A stretch of DNA of 64,000 nt from Erwinia tracheiphila (GTDB lineage Bacteria; Pseudomonadota; Gammaproteobacteria; Enterobacterales; Enterobacteriaceae). The notes under the pieces were generated by a model, which saw only the letters and a list, made by a program, of their open reading frames with translations, had not been told where the DNA came from and ran no database searches. The position numbers and the translations under genes are program-made. This document shows positions 21,421 through 29,986 of this stretch, piece after piece. Location: NCBI RefSeq assembly GCF_021365465.1, contig NZ_CP089932.1:3286001-3350000 (forward strand). Direction: 5' to 3'. Every line of letters starts with the position of its first letter. Position 1 is the first letter of the stretch.

Positions 21421-21447
21421 AAAAACGGGCACCATCAGGTGCCCGTC
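21421..21447 (-). terminator. rho-independent terminator after elaB
   Basis: The hairpin ACGGGCACC / GGTGCCCGT is followed on the minus strand by a T run (A run at 21421-21425 on the plus strand). It lies 9 bp after the elaB stop. The rest of the elaB-menD gap (about 21124-21420) has no recognisable gene. Confidence 0.85.
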
Positions 21448-21455
21448 AGGCTGAC

Positions 21456-21767
21456 TCAGCGACGCGCCAGCAACAGTCCAACCACCAGGCCCAGCGCCGC
21501 ACCGACGCCGATTCCCTGCCAGGGTTTCTCATGAACATATTCATCCGCAAGATTAACAGCCTGTTTAGCATGGTAATAATAGGTGTCGGATGCATTGCTC
21601 ACGCGAGATTTCACGTCGTTCAGCAATTTTTCCGCTTTGGCTTTCAGCTCAAGATATTTCTGATCCGCCGGGTCACCGGAAGATTTCAGAATTTCTTCAA
21701 GCGTTTCGCTTAACAGCGCCAGGTCGTCATCGGGATGTGTTTCCTGTGGTTCTGTTTTTGTAGCCAT
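21456..21767 (-). CDS. elaB: ElaB, tail-anchored inner-membrane / ribosome-associated protein
   Basis: A 103-aa protein of the YqjD/ElaB/YgaM (DUF883) family. A charged helical region (LLSETLEEILKSSGDPADQK) is followed by YYYHAKQAV and a single C-terminal membrane anchor with a glycine zipper (GIGVGAALGLVVGLLLARR). E. coli relatives bind ribosomes at the membrane in stationary phase and ElaB is linked to stress tolerance. The start at 21767 is chosen from AAGGAGAC just upstream and the family length (101 aa); the frame is open 14 codons further. Confidence 0.93.
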   Translation of the reverse strand: MATKTEPQETHPDDDLALLSETLEEILKSSGDPADQKYLELKAKAEKLLNDVKSRVSNASDTYYYHAKQAVNLADEYVHEKPWQGIGVGAALGLVVGLLLARR

Positions 21768-21957
21768 ACCGTCTCCTTGTACAAATTGACTTTCTGAGTA
21801 TAGACACATTTATCCTGCCCGCTGGCCGTAAAGACCAGGAATTGCCTGATAAATGGCATGGCGGCGTTTGGCTACATTGTGAATAAAAAAATCGGCCACG
21901 ACGGCAGGTGACCGGATAAGGTCTTATAAAAGGATGCTCATGGAATGGCAGGCCTGA

Positions 21958-22205
21958 CTATCGGGCAAACATCGGCTCAATCTCATTGAAGGCTTTAAAC
22001 TCCAGCGCATTGCCGCTGGGATCGTAGAAAAACAGGGTGGCCTGCCCGCCAGCCTGACCTTTAAACCGGATATAAGGCTCAATCTGGAATTTGACACCGA
22101 CCTAGCACAAACACACCGCCAGTGTTTCCCAATGCTGCCAACTCAGTACCAGTCCAAAATGCGGCACAAGTACACCGTGTCCATCAACGGCGTTTTTATC
22201 CCTGC
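21958..22205 (-). pseudogene. VOC/glyoxalase-family protein, C-terminal fragment
   Basis: On the minus strand this reads NAVDGHGVLVPHFGLVLSW, then an in-frame TAG, then [20 protein letters not shown] and [20 protein letters not shown] before the stop at 21958. That is the second half of a vicinal-oxygen-chelate (glyoxalase/dioxygenase-like) protein. The first half lies at 22838-23016 on the other side of an IS200-type element. Both the insertion and the internal stop make the gene dead. Confidence 0.85.
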
Positions 22206-22831
22206 ATGAACACCACCTCCTGTGGAGGTGGTCAGCAATAAGTTGGCTCTGCCAGTCATGCTACTCATGGGAAAATCCGAATCTGTTATCCCCATAACTG
22301 CCAGGGATTTAACCATGAGCAGATTCCAGAAAGCATCTCATGTGCTCTGGTGTTGTCAATATCATATCGTATGGACACCCAGGTACCGGTTTCGCATCCT
22401 CAGGAACAATGTTGGTAAAGAGGTCTGTAAGCCGATAAGGATCTCAGGTGAGCAGCCCGGGATAGAAGCAGTGTAGCTGAATGACCAGACAGACCATGTC
22501 CATTTGCGGGTAAAAGTGCCTTCACGGCTTTCGATTTCCCATGTAACAGGCGACTTAAAGGGTAAAACAGCCCTTCGATTGTTCAGTAAATTTCCCTGCC
22601 TGCGTAAGAACAAGCAGTGGGGGAATGATTTTTGGGCAAGAGGTTATTGTGTCGATACCGTAGGTATAAACGAAGAAATGATAATAAAGTACGTGAAGTA
22701 TCAGGAAAACATGAAGTTGAATAGAGCCAGCTTCCACTGAAAGAAGTGTGAAGGGAAGGCTCTCTGAGTCTGGACTTAGTGCGCCCCTGTGGGGCGAAAT
22801 CAATGCCACCTGCTATGCAGGTGGTTTTTTA
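22206..22831 (+). mobile_element. IS200/IS605-family element, transposase dead
   Basis: About 0.63 kb, bounded by subterminal hairpins ACCACCTCC-TGT-GGAGGTGGT (22212-22232) and CCACCTGC-TAT-GCAGGTGG (22806-22824), the latter followed by TTTTTTAC. It contains one small transposase frame on the plus strand. No target duplication or inverted repeats are expected for this family. It splits a VOC-family gene. Exact ends are inferred from the hairpins. Confidence 0.85.
22315..22740 (+). pseudogene. tnpA: IS200-type Y1 transposase TnpA with a nonsense codon
   Basis: The frame starts MSRFQKASHVLWCCQYHIVW and ends VKYQENMKLNRASFH (141 codons plus stop). The HUH motif (TDHVHL) and the likely catalytic Tyr (KYVKYQEN) are present. 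A TAG at 22474-22476, between EAV and LNDQTDHVHL, interrupts the frame where relatives have Glu. A single GAG-to-TAG change explains it. The product is truncated before the active site. Confidence 0.85.
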
Positions 22832-22837
22832 CGTACG

Positions 22838-23016
22838 CGGTTCTGCGTATCAGTTTGCGGGTTTGCATGAATGACCAGCTGGCGTCCGTAGAAATCAAAA
22901 TCCACCCACTCATCACTGGAACGGCCTTCCCTCAAATTAAATACGGTGCGGTAAAAATGGCGGGCCACAGCCAGGTCCGAGACAGGGATAGCCAGGTGAA
23001 ATGGACTGAGCGCCAT
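22838..23016 (-). pseudogene. VOC/glyoxalase-family protein, N-terminal fragment
   Basis: Begins MALSPFHLAIPVSDLAVARH and continues with WVDFDFYGRQLVIHANPQT before running into the IS200-type element. This is the N-terminal half of the VOC-fold protein whose C-terminal half is at 21958-22205. The metal-binding His lies in PFHLAIPV. Relatives are about 140-aa putative lactoylglutathione-lyase-like proteins of unknown substrate. Confidence 0.85.
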
Positions 23017-23208
23017 GCTTTCTCCGTAAAGGAAATTGAGTGTGAAAAATATGTTGCGAAAACTAAAAACCTTTGTTGCTATCAGCCAGACTGGCACGTT
23101 TGCCGCCGCCGGACAGCAAATTGGCCTGCCCCAGTCACCGTCTTTAAACGTCGCTATATTGACGTTAAAAACCCCATAAGCGGCCTGTGCCTCATCCCGA
23201 AACAGCCG

Positions 23209-24279
23209 TTAACGGTATATCACGCCGTATATTGTCCCGGCGTTATAAATCAGCCTTGCAGTCTGAATACCCGCCATCGTGCCGACTTTTTCACTTGAGT
23301 TGGAAACGAACTCTTCCCCTTCCTCCAGCGGGTGGTAAACGTGATCGCCATCGTCTGCAACCGGGACCGGCGTCTGCATTTCCCGGCCGCTGATACTGCT
23401 GATAGCGCCCGCAGAACTGGCGACCAGATACGACCCCTTATGCCAGAGAACGCCAGCACTCCACGGCCCCCATTCCCACAGAATATGGACATTATTAGCG
23501 GTATCGACGCGCAGGCCGTCCGGGTAAAAACTGTTGTTGGCCTCGTTAGCCACGATTAAAAGGCGCTCCCACATCGCCCGCGCCCGATCACGCCGGTAGA
23601 CAATACCCACCCGGTCAAATCCATTTGGCGACGCGCCACCCCTGACCATCAAATAAACGTCCCCGGTGCTACCGGTCGTCAGCACCGGATAGGTGAAGTT
23701 AAACGTGGTATCGGGCATTTCCTCCGCAGCATAAACCAGGCTGGAAACGTCGCGGGGAATGGTTGAGCGATAATAGTTCCAGTAATCGCCGTGCATTGAG
23801 GTAATAACAAAAATATTACCGTCGGGGTCAACGGCAACAGACGGCTGGTTATGACCGTTATCATCAAGGAATTGAGCACGGCGGCCATCACGGTTAAGCA
23901 GATAGCCCAGCGTTGTCGCTCCGTCAGCGTCACGCCTCATAATGCCTAAATTATGCATATTAGCCGTGCCATTATTTGAAGCCGCGACAAACGCAAAATA
24001 CTGGCTTCCGGCGCTGTCCAGGCAAAACGGCGTCCACCATCCGGCCTGATTCGAACTTTTTACCGTAACGGGCATTTTAGTGAATACCGGCCAGACATTA
24101 TGCCCCCCCGCACCAGGCGAATTAGCGTACCTGACTAACTGTTGCGCCTGCGCGATTAATTCATCATCCGTTAAAAAACGGTCAAAGGCAGCGTAAGAAT
24201 AATAGGTATTGGGTCCGGGGAAACCTGACATAGAATAACCCACGCCGCCGATGTAATTGGTTGCGTTTGCAATGGTAAA
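23209..24279 (-). pseudogene. BNR-4 repeat-type protein, prophage-associated (downstream part of a broken gene)
   Basis: About 356 codons resembling BNR_4 (sialidase-like beta-propeller) proteins: QPSVAVDPDGNIFVITSMHG, NYYRSTIPRDVSSL, YPVLTTGSTGDVYLMVRGG, NVHILWEWGPWSAG. The first Met in this part is at 24243, but the frame continues without a shift from the upstream open frame across a single TAG (24280-24282), reading FTIANATNYIGGVGYSMSG. The two parts therefore look like one gene with a nonsense codon. The propeller may be complete, ending IYGVIYR. A phage tail or glycan-active role is a guess from position. Confidence 0.55.
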
Positions 24280-25125
24280 CTATTTGGCATCGTTACTGAA
24301 TGCCACGCGGATGATTGCACCAACAGAAGTAATCCAGCCATTCTGACATGAAGTTTCATTGCTGTTCAGAAAGAAACATACCGCTTCATCAGGTACGACA
24401 GTAGTTAAATCACGGCCTGAACCATCAGCACCTCTGACGCCCATTTTCCGGGTGGTATCCAGCCTTATTCGCGTTCCGGCAAACGCAATAATACCGCCTC
24501 CCGCCGCGACGTGTGCGACAACAAGCATGCAGCATTTAGCCGATGCATTTTTCCACGAATTAACAAAGCGGGGCGGGTTAGTCGTCCCGCTGTCTTTTTC
24601 TGTCTGTATCCCCCCGGTGTCCGGTAATACCGCACCGTTACCCGTTGGCACAATAGTACCCACGCGAACGGTTTCATTAAATTCCCCTAATCGCAGGCTT
24701 GCCGGGGTTGACTCATTGCCAAAATAGCCAATAGCAATACACTCCCCGGCAGCTGAAATAATTGCATCAAACTGGCTGCCGTAGTCGGCGGACTTATCCT
24801 GAATAATTAAGCCCATAACACGGCTCGTCAGCGCGGCGATCTGCTGCGTCAGCTGCGTAACCACGTCCACCGGCACGAATTTAGCCGGATCCGGGTCAAT
24901 GTTTGCCTGTGCTTTCTTCGCCGTTTCCAGCGCCACGGTCAGGGCGGCAATTTTCTGGTCCTTTCCACTGACTGACGTCAGCAGGCTGGTCAGTCCGACG
25001 CGGTTACCGGCGTCATCCTTTACGGGAGCCAGATCCGCCGCCATTTTTTGCAGCGCTGACGTAATGGCGGCATCGTCAGGCAGGCCGAGCAGCTTTCGCT
25101 GCAGGATCAACAGTTCATCATTCAC
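24280..25125 (-). pseudogene. Mu-like gpI C-terminal part fused to a second, unrecognised domain
   Basis: 281 codons. The first ~100 (LLILQRKLLGLPDDAAITSA ... DPAKFVPVDVVTQLTQQIAA) match the C-terminal scaffold-like half of Mu-type I protein (capsid protease/scaffold). After LTSR the sequence changes to an unrecognised stretch (GLIIQDKSADYGSQFDAII ... NGWITSVGAIIRVAFSNDAK), then a TAG and the BNR-like part in the same frame. A deletion that fused two phage genes is the simplest reading. It is joined to the upstream gpI half by a one-base frameshift in a C run (C6 at about 25130). Confidence 0.6.
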
Positions 25126-25664
25126 GGGGGGATCTCCATTGTATTGGTAAGGGCGTCCAGCCGCGAGGCCGCCGCTAAAGTAACTTCGCTCATACCATCC
25201 AGCCCCGGATCGTTGGTCAGGGCAGCGTGGATGATCTGGTCAATCGCACCCGTGGTGCGGTTGTAGGAAAAGACGGGGGAGATGTAGCGGTATTCACGGT
25301 TCTGGATCAGCTCACGGGCGCGGCTGGTCCACTCCACGCCGTCGGCAAAAAAGCAGCCGTCCTCCCACACCATCTTACCGCCATGCATCCCGCCAGCGGC
25401 AGGCGTGGGCATGTCGTTCTCACCGGTGCGCAGTGTCTGGTGTTCGCAATCAATCACGATGGGGTTTTTACGTGCCGACAGTGCGACGATCAGGTGTTCT
25501 GCCACCACAGCATCGATAAACCAGTGCGTGCAGTCGGTCGGGCGGCCGTCCACTGCCCGAAATTTACCGGCAGGAAACAGCTGGATACGGCCCCCCGCCG
25601 TGCTGATTTCAAAGGCACAGGCGGCGATGGCGTGGTAGTGGTGTCCGGAAGCGGGCTTTTTCAT
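25122..25664 (-). pseudogene. Mu-like prophage I protein (capsid protease/scaffold), N-terminal part
   Basis: 180 codons resembling the protease half of Mu gpI: ISTAGGRIQLFPAGKFRAVD, IVIDCEHQTLR, AAGGMHGGKMVWEDGCFFA, RYISPVFSYN, LTNDPGLDGM. The frame ends MEIPP-stop, while the next frame starts at the same place with the expected continuation NDELLILQRKL. One missing C in the CCCCCC run near 25130 explains the break. Minus strand, same direction as the gpG remnant. Confidence 0.7.
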
Positions 25665-25883
25665 GCGGCCACTGTAACGGCGTCAGAAAAAACCGCGCTG
25701 GTGACGGGGTTCGTCACCCTTTAAGGAGAGAGATTAGGGATCACATCTGAACACGCACGCATAACCCCGCTTAAAACCCGTTTAAATCGCATCAGATTGG
25801 TTTAAAAGAATCCTGGCGGTAACCATAGGTGGTGAAGATCAGCGACTCAGAATGGCGCAGACAAAGCCGCTGTGAATTATTGA
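25665..25883. other. non-coding gap between gpI remnant and the small membrane gene
   Basis: 219 bp with no convincing gene on either strand and no clear terminator hairpin. It separates the prophage gpI remnant from the two-gene cassette. Confidence 0.4.
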
Positions 25884-26099
25884 CTACTTGCGATCCTCTT
25901 TTGCTGAGATTAGCCAGCTGAGATAGTAGAGGGCAAAGCAGACAGCAACGATCAGAACCGGCGTGATAACCCGCATTATGCCCTGGCATTCAATGACGGA
26001 AACAATCACCCCCAGGAGCGCAACAGTAATAATGATTGCTCCTGATATTTCCGACAGCACTTTACGAAACAGCCTGATTAATTTAGAGAGCACTGACAA
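25884..26099 (-). CDS. small two-helix membrane protein, second gene of an unrecognised cassette
   Basis: 71 aa, family not recognised. A basic N-terminus (MSVLSKLIRLFRKVL) is followed by two clear membrane segments (GAIIITVALLGVIVSVI, about 20-37, and VITPVLIVAVCFALYYLSWL, about 44-64) and a charged tail KEDRK. It lies 27 bp downstream of the 178-aa gene on the same strand, so the two are probably co-transcribed. A small polytopic protein after a larger gene is the layout of immunity proteins for membrane-active toxins, or of holin-like phage proteins; neither is proven. Confidence 0.55.
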   Translation of the reverse strand: MSVLSKLIRLFRKVLSEISGAIIITVALLGVIVSVIECQGIMRVITPVLIVAVCFALYYLSWLISAKEDRK

Positions 26100-26126
26100 A
26101 TTCCTCCAGTCTGGCCGGATTCGATT

Positions 26127-26711
26127 TCAGTTTTTTAGCTCTGAAAATTGCTTCAGCGGCTCTTCAACCAAAAAATAAAGCAGGTCGTAGTCGTTGATGT
26201 ACAGGCGCTGCCATAATGCCGGATTAGTGAGTTGCAAACGTCGTGATGATTCACAGGCGCGGGCAACAACGCCCTGTGCAATAACGTCTCCTGTCAGCAT
26301 ACCAGTGGCAAAGCGCATTGAGAGCTGCACAATTAATGGTCCCATCAGGCCGCTGACAACTTTTGATTCCAACCAGGATGAAACGGCTAACTGCATTACC
26401 GTACGTGAAGAGACTGAGGTTGCCTTGCCCACGATGGCGTCATGAATTTTCTCAAGCGCTTCGTCAGGCAGATCGTTTAATGCATCATCAATGATTATTC
26501 CAACGATATCACCAATCGTGCTGCGGTCATTTATCACACTTTTCACGGCGTGATAAAACCGCACATCATCCCTGAAATTTCGCTGTTGGGTCCAGCTGCG
26601 GCCGTCGGACAGCTTCATATCCTGCATTGTGCGTTCCAGTCCGTAATAAAAATCTGTAGGCACTTAAATTACCCCGGAAACCACTGAACGTGCTAATGAT
26701 CCTGCATCCAT
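26127..26711 (-). CDS. unrecognised ~180-aa protein, first gene of the cassette (early stop codon)
   Basis: The best start signal is ATG 26711 with a GGAGG site. It gives a 15-aa leader MDAGSLARSVVSGVI, then TAA (26664-26666), and directly in the same frame GTG 26663 opens a 178-aa frame (PTDFYYGLERTMQDMKL ... EEPLKQFSELKN). Either an originally ~194-aa protein has a nonsense mutation, or translation restarts at GTG. The second half has long hydrophobic, Gly-rich helices (GDIVGIIIDDAL; VVSGLMGPLIVQLSMRFATG), suggesting membrane association. Family not recognised. It lies between Mu-like gpG and gpI remnants. Confidence 0.5.
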
Positions 26712-26787
26712 TTAAAAACCTCCATGTGAATGTAAACTGTCCCCTTAATCTACGTTTCACCCGGCGGTAAAACAATCATCATGCGGG

Positions 26788-26940
26788 CTATTTTTTAACA
26801 AACTTACTGACCAGCACACGGTTTACAGCTTCCATCGCCGGGGGGATTAACTGGCCGTCAGGCGTGATCGGCAGAAACGGGCGGGCCGGGATATTGATAA
26901 GGTAATTTACAGCACGGATATCGCCTCCGTACAAACTGAC
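26788..26940 (-). pseudogene. Mu-like gpG (virion morphogenesis) C-terminal remnant
   Basis: The minus strand reads GGDIRAVNYLIN, then IPARPFLPITPDGQLIPPAM and EAVNRVLVSKFVKK-stop. The ARPFLPITPDG motif is typical of the end of phage virion morphogenesis / tail-completion proteins (Mu gpG). The rest of the gene is missing, replaced by a LysR-type fragment on the opposite strand at about 26938. In Mu, G is followed by I, matching the order here apart from the cassette between them. Confidence 0.6.
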
Positions 26941-27472
26941 ATGCTTCCCACCGTTCTGGTGAAACTGCATCAGCAGGCTCCTTTTCTTGAAACCCAGCTG
27001 GTTCCCGGCGTTTCTTTCAGTTTGTTGAGTCAGGTGGATGCTGGCAATGTTGATCTGGCCGTGGTCGTTAAGCCGGGGTGCGCCCTCACCAAAGATCTCT
27101 ATGCCGAAACATTGTTGAAAGGACCCTTTGTCTTGATTGTTCCGCCTGATGTGCAAGGCGGTGATGCCGTTATGCTGCTCCGTGACTATCCTTGTATCCG
27201 CTACGATCGCACCTCGTTTGGCGAACCCACAGATTGCGCCGGAAACTGGTGAGATAGATGCCATTGCTCGAATGGTTGAAATGCGCCTGGGTGTGGCGCT
27301 GGCAGGATTGTGTGTTGACCGCCTGACAGCGGTGCGCATTGCCCCGCTGGGAGAGCTGACTTTTTTTCGCGAACTGATTGTGGTGATGCGTCAGGCCGAT
27401 CACCAGACGCCGCTGCATCAGTTTATCACCCGCATTTTGCAGCAGCATGCCACGGATATGAAAACAGATTAA
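26941..27472 (+). pseudogene. LysR-type regulator, effector-binding domain only, frameshifted
   Basis: From 26941 the frame reads LPTVLVKLHQQAPFLETQLV and continues to VMLLRDYPCIRYDRTSFG. It then needs a one-base shift near 27225 to continue as IAPETGEIDAIARMVEMRLG and LHQFITRILQQHATD. That is most of a LysR substrate-binding domain. The N-terminal helix-turn-helix is absent, cut at the prophage junction. The gene cannot encode a working regulator. Confidence 0.8.
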
Positions 27473-27681
27473 AATTAAATAAAATCAGTCTGAAAGACAG
27501 CTTTTCCAGGAGTTTTCTGATAAATTTTCAGCCACTGAATTATCTCTATTATCAGCTGTCGTATTTCATTCTGACCTGATTAAGAGTTCAGGCAGGTTGT
27601 TTATGCTCACGAGCAGGTCTCTGAGCGCAACTGCACGACAGGCACTACAAACTCCGTTCAGCAAAGGAAATGGCTTCTGGC

Positions 27682-29334
27682 ATGAATCGAAGAATGTTTA
27701 TGAAAGCGTCAATGGCTTGTGCAGCAGTCAGCGGCATGGCTGGTTTCTCCTCTCTCTTTGCCCGGGCCGCATGGGCAGACACAGACATCGCCGACGGCTC
27801 TGCGAAACAATTTGATTTTGACGTGCTAAAAAAAATGGCCGCCGATCTGGCAAAAAATGCCTGGGCCGGTGCACCTGCTCCCCTCCCGAACACGCTGGCC
27901 ACGCTGACCCCTCAGGCGTATAACGAAATTCAGTACGATGCCAGTCATTCCCTGTGGAATAGCAGCGCTGACCGTGAGCTGGACGTACAGTTTTTCCATG
28001 TGGGCATGGGCTTTAAGCGTCGACTGCGCATGTTCGCCGTCGATGAGCATCGCCAGGCACGGGAGATCCATTTCCGCCCTGAGCTGTTTAACTATAACAA
28101 CGCCAAAGTTGATACCAAACAGCTGGAAAACAAAACTGATCTGGGCTTCGCCGGTTTTCGCGCCTTTAAAAAGCCTGAGCTGGCCAGCAGAGATATTGTT
28201 TCTTTCCTCGGCGCCAGTTATTTCCGTGCCGTGGATGAGACCTATCAATATGGTCTCTCTGCCCGTGGCGTGGCGATAAATACCTTCGGCAGCAAAGAAG
28301 AGTTCCCTGACTTCACCGCATTCTGGTTTGAAACGCCAAAAGCGCAAGACACCACTTTTACCATTTATAGCCTTCTGGACGGCCCCAGCTGTACTGGCGC
28401 GTTTAAATTCATTATCCACTGCGAAGATAAATGCGTGGTAATGGAGGTTGAAAACCATATTTTTGCCCGTAAAGACATTGAACAGTTGGGCATTGCACCA
28501 ATGACCACCATGTTCAGCTGTGGCAATAATGAGCGTCGAATGTGTGACACCATTCACCCACAAATCCATGATTCTGATCGTCTGGCAATGTGGACCGGCG
28601 TCGGTGAGTGGATCTGCCGCCCGCTCAATAACCCGCAACGTCTGACCTACAATGCTTATCAGGATGAGGATCCACGCGGTTTCGGTATGTTGCAGCTCGA
28701 TCATGATTTCCAGGATTATCAGGACGTCATTGGCTGGTATAACAAACGTCCGAGTCTGTGGGTGGAGCCAGTAGGCAAATGGGGTAAAGGGGCAATCCAT
28801 TTAATGGAGATCCCCACCACCGGTGAAACGCTGGATAATATCGTGTGCTTCTGGCGTCCTGCCGATGCAATCAAAGCGGGTAGCGAGCACAGTTTCAGCT
28901 ATAAACTGTACTGGAGCGGTCTGCCGCCGATACACAGCAGCCTGGCACGGGTTAATGCAACGCGCACCGGCATGGGCGGCTTCCCTGAAGGCTGGGCACC
29001 GGGTGAACACTACCCGGACGTCTGGGCGCGTCGCTTTGCCGTTGATTTCGTTGGTGGCGATCTGAAAGCCGCCGCGCCTAAAGGGATCGAGCCGGTGATT
29101 AACGTCACGTCAGGCACCGTCAAACAGGTTGAAATCCTCTATGTAGAGCCGATTAACGGCTACCGTATCCTGTTTGACTGGTACCCGAACAGCTCCTCAA
29201 CCGAACCAGTGAACCTGCGTCTGTTCCTGCGCATGAAAGAGGAGACCCTGAGTGAAACCTGGCTGTATCAATACTTCCCGCCAGCGCCCGATAAGCGAAA
29301 ATACATTGATGACCGTCAGATGACGGCTGGTTAA
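27682..29334 (+). CDS. opgD: OpgD, periplasmic glucan (OPG) biosynthesis protein
   Basis: A 550-aa exported protein of the MdoG/MdoD family (E. coli OpgD 551 aa) needed for correct osmoregulated periplasmic glucan structure. A twin-arginine signal is visible ([20 protein letters not shown] ... SLFARAAWA), implying Tat export. Strongly conserved blocks include [40 protein letters not shown] and [10 protein letters not shown]. The start is placed at 27682 (MNRR) by analogy with E. coli; ATG 27670 is in frame but sits too close to the AAGGAA site. In E. coli opgD lies far from nuo, so the neighbourhood is rearranged. Confidence 0.95.
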   Translation: MNRRMFMKASMACAAVSGMAGFSSLFARAAWADTDIADGSAKQFDFDVLKKMAADLAKNAWAGAPAPLPNTLATLTPQAYNEIQYDASHSLWNSSADRELDVQFFHVGMGFKRRLRMFAVDEHRQAREIHFRPELFNYNNAKVDTKQLENKTDLGFAGFRAFKKPELASRDIVSFLGASYFRAVDETYQYGLSARGVAINTFGSKEEFPDFTAFWFETPKAQDTTFTIYSLLDGPSCTGAFKFIIHCEDKCVVMEVENHIFARKDIEQLGIAPMTTMFSCGNNERRMCDTIHPQIHDSDRLAMWTGVGEWICRPLNNPQRLTYNAYQDEDPRGFGMLQLDHDFQDYQDVIGWYNKRPSLWVEPVGKWGKGAIHLMEIPTTGETLDNIVCFWRPADAIKAGSEHSFSYKLYWSGLPPIHSSLARVNATRTGMGGFPEGWAPGEHYPDVWARRFAVDFVGGDLKAAAPKGIEPVINVTSGTVKQVEILYVEPINGYRILFDWYPNSSSTEPVNLRLFLRMKEETLSETWLYQYFPPAPDKRKYIDDRQMTAG

Positions 29335-29369
29335 GAAATTCGGGTTAATTGCTTTTAATCAGAGAGTCC

Positions 29370-29410
29370 AGACGCCCTGTGAGCACTGCGCTGACAGGGT
29401 GTTTTTTTAT
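29370..29410 (+). terminator. rho-independent terminator after opgD
   Basis: The inverted repeat CCCTGT ... ACAGGG, with a loop of about 14 nt, is followed by TGTTTTTTTAT. It lies 40 bp after the opgD stop and 40 bp before the IS91-family element. Confidence 0.75.
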
Positions 29411-29532
29411 TCTGACAGGCCAGGAGTTGCTGAAAATCACCACGCTGAACATAGCGCCCTTACAGGGCGAGCGTCACGGCTCTGCCGTTCCGAGGGTGTT
29501 CATGACCGGCTCACAGCTTTATACTCTGCGGT

Positions 29533-29978
29533 ATGTTAATTTCTCAGGAAATCATTCACATGGCCCGTAGCAAAGCCCCCAGAAAGCGTAAACCCACGCC
29601 CTCGTCCCGACGCGCTATACCCGGATATCCTAAGCGTTTTCTGGTGTCCATTCCGCCCCGGAGCGATTATGACGACCCCGACGAGTTTTTTACGACACTC
29701 CGCAGGATGCCATTCGTCACTGTGTCCACCTGGGGCCACAGTTTTTCCTCGATACACACTTCGACCCGCCTCTCGTCTGCATCATCCGCGGCTTTGAGCC
29801 GCCTGACTCACCCGACGGCGATGTCGTCCTTGAGTCCATGCCAGCCGATGTGTTTATTATCGCCACAGAATCCGGCATGCTGCCGGTGACCTTCGCTCCC
29901 TGGGATAAACACACCGACAACTGGGCCGATGACTGTGACGACTGGCACTATAATACCGGTGCCACTGCAGAGCGATAA
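29533..29978 (+). pseudogene. IS91 accessory protein, frameshifted copy
   Basis: Corresponds to the intact 148-aa frame at 60901-61347 in copy 2. Here the T run at about 29696-29701 has six Ts instead of seven, so the frame breaks after YDDPDEFF. The rest (FLDTHFDPPLVCIIRGFEPP ... TDNWADDCDDWHYNTG) is still readable in the shifted frame. Function of the accessory protein is unknown to me. It ends 8 bp before the transposase start. Confidence 0.8.
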
Positions 29979-29986
29979 TCCGCCGC

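Noticed and set aside
27826..28800. 324-codon minus-strand frame inside opgD
   Set aside because: Antisense to a well-conserved real gene; no start signal or family.
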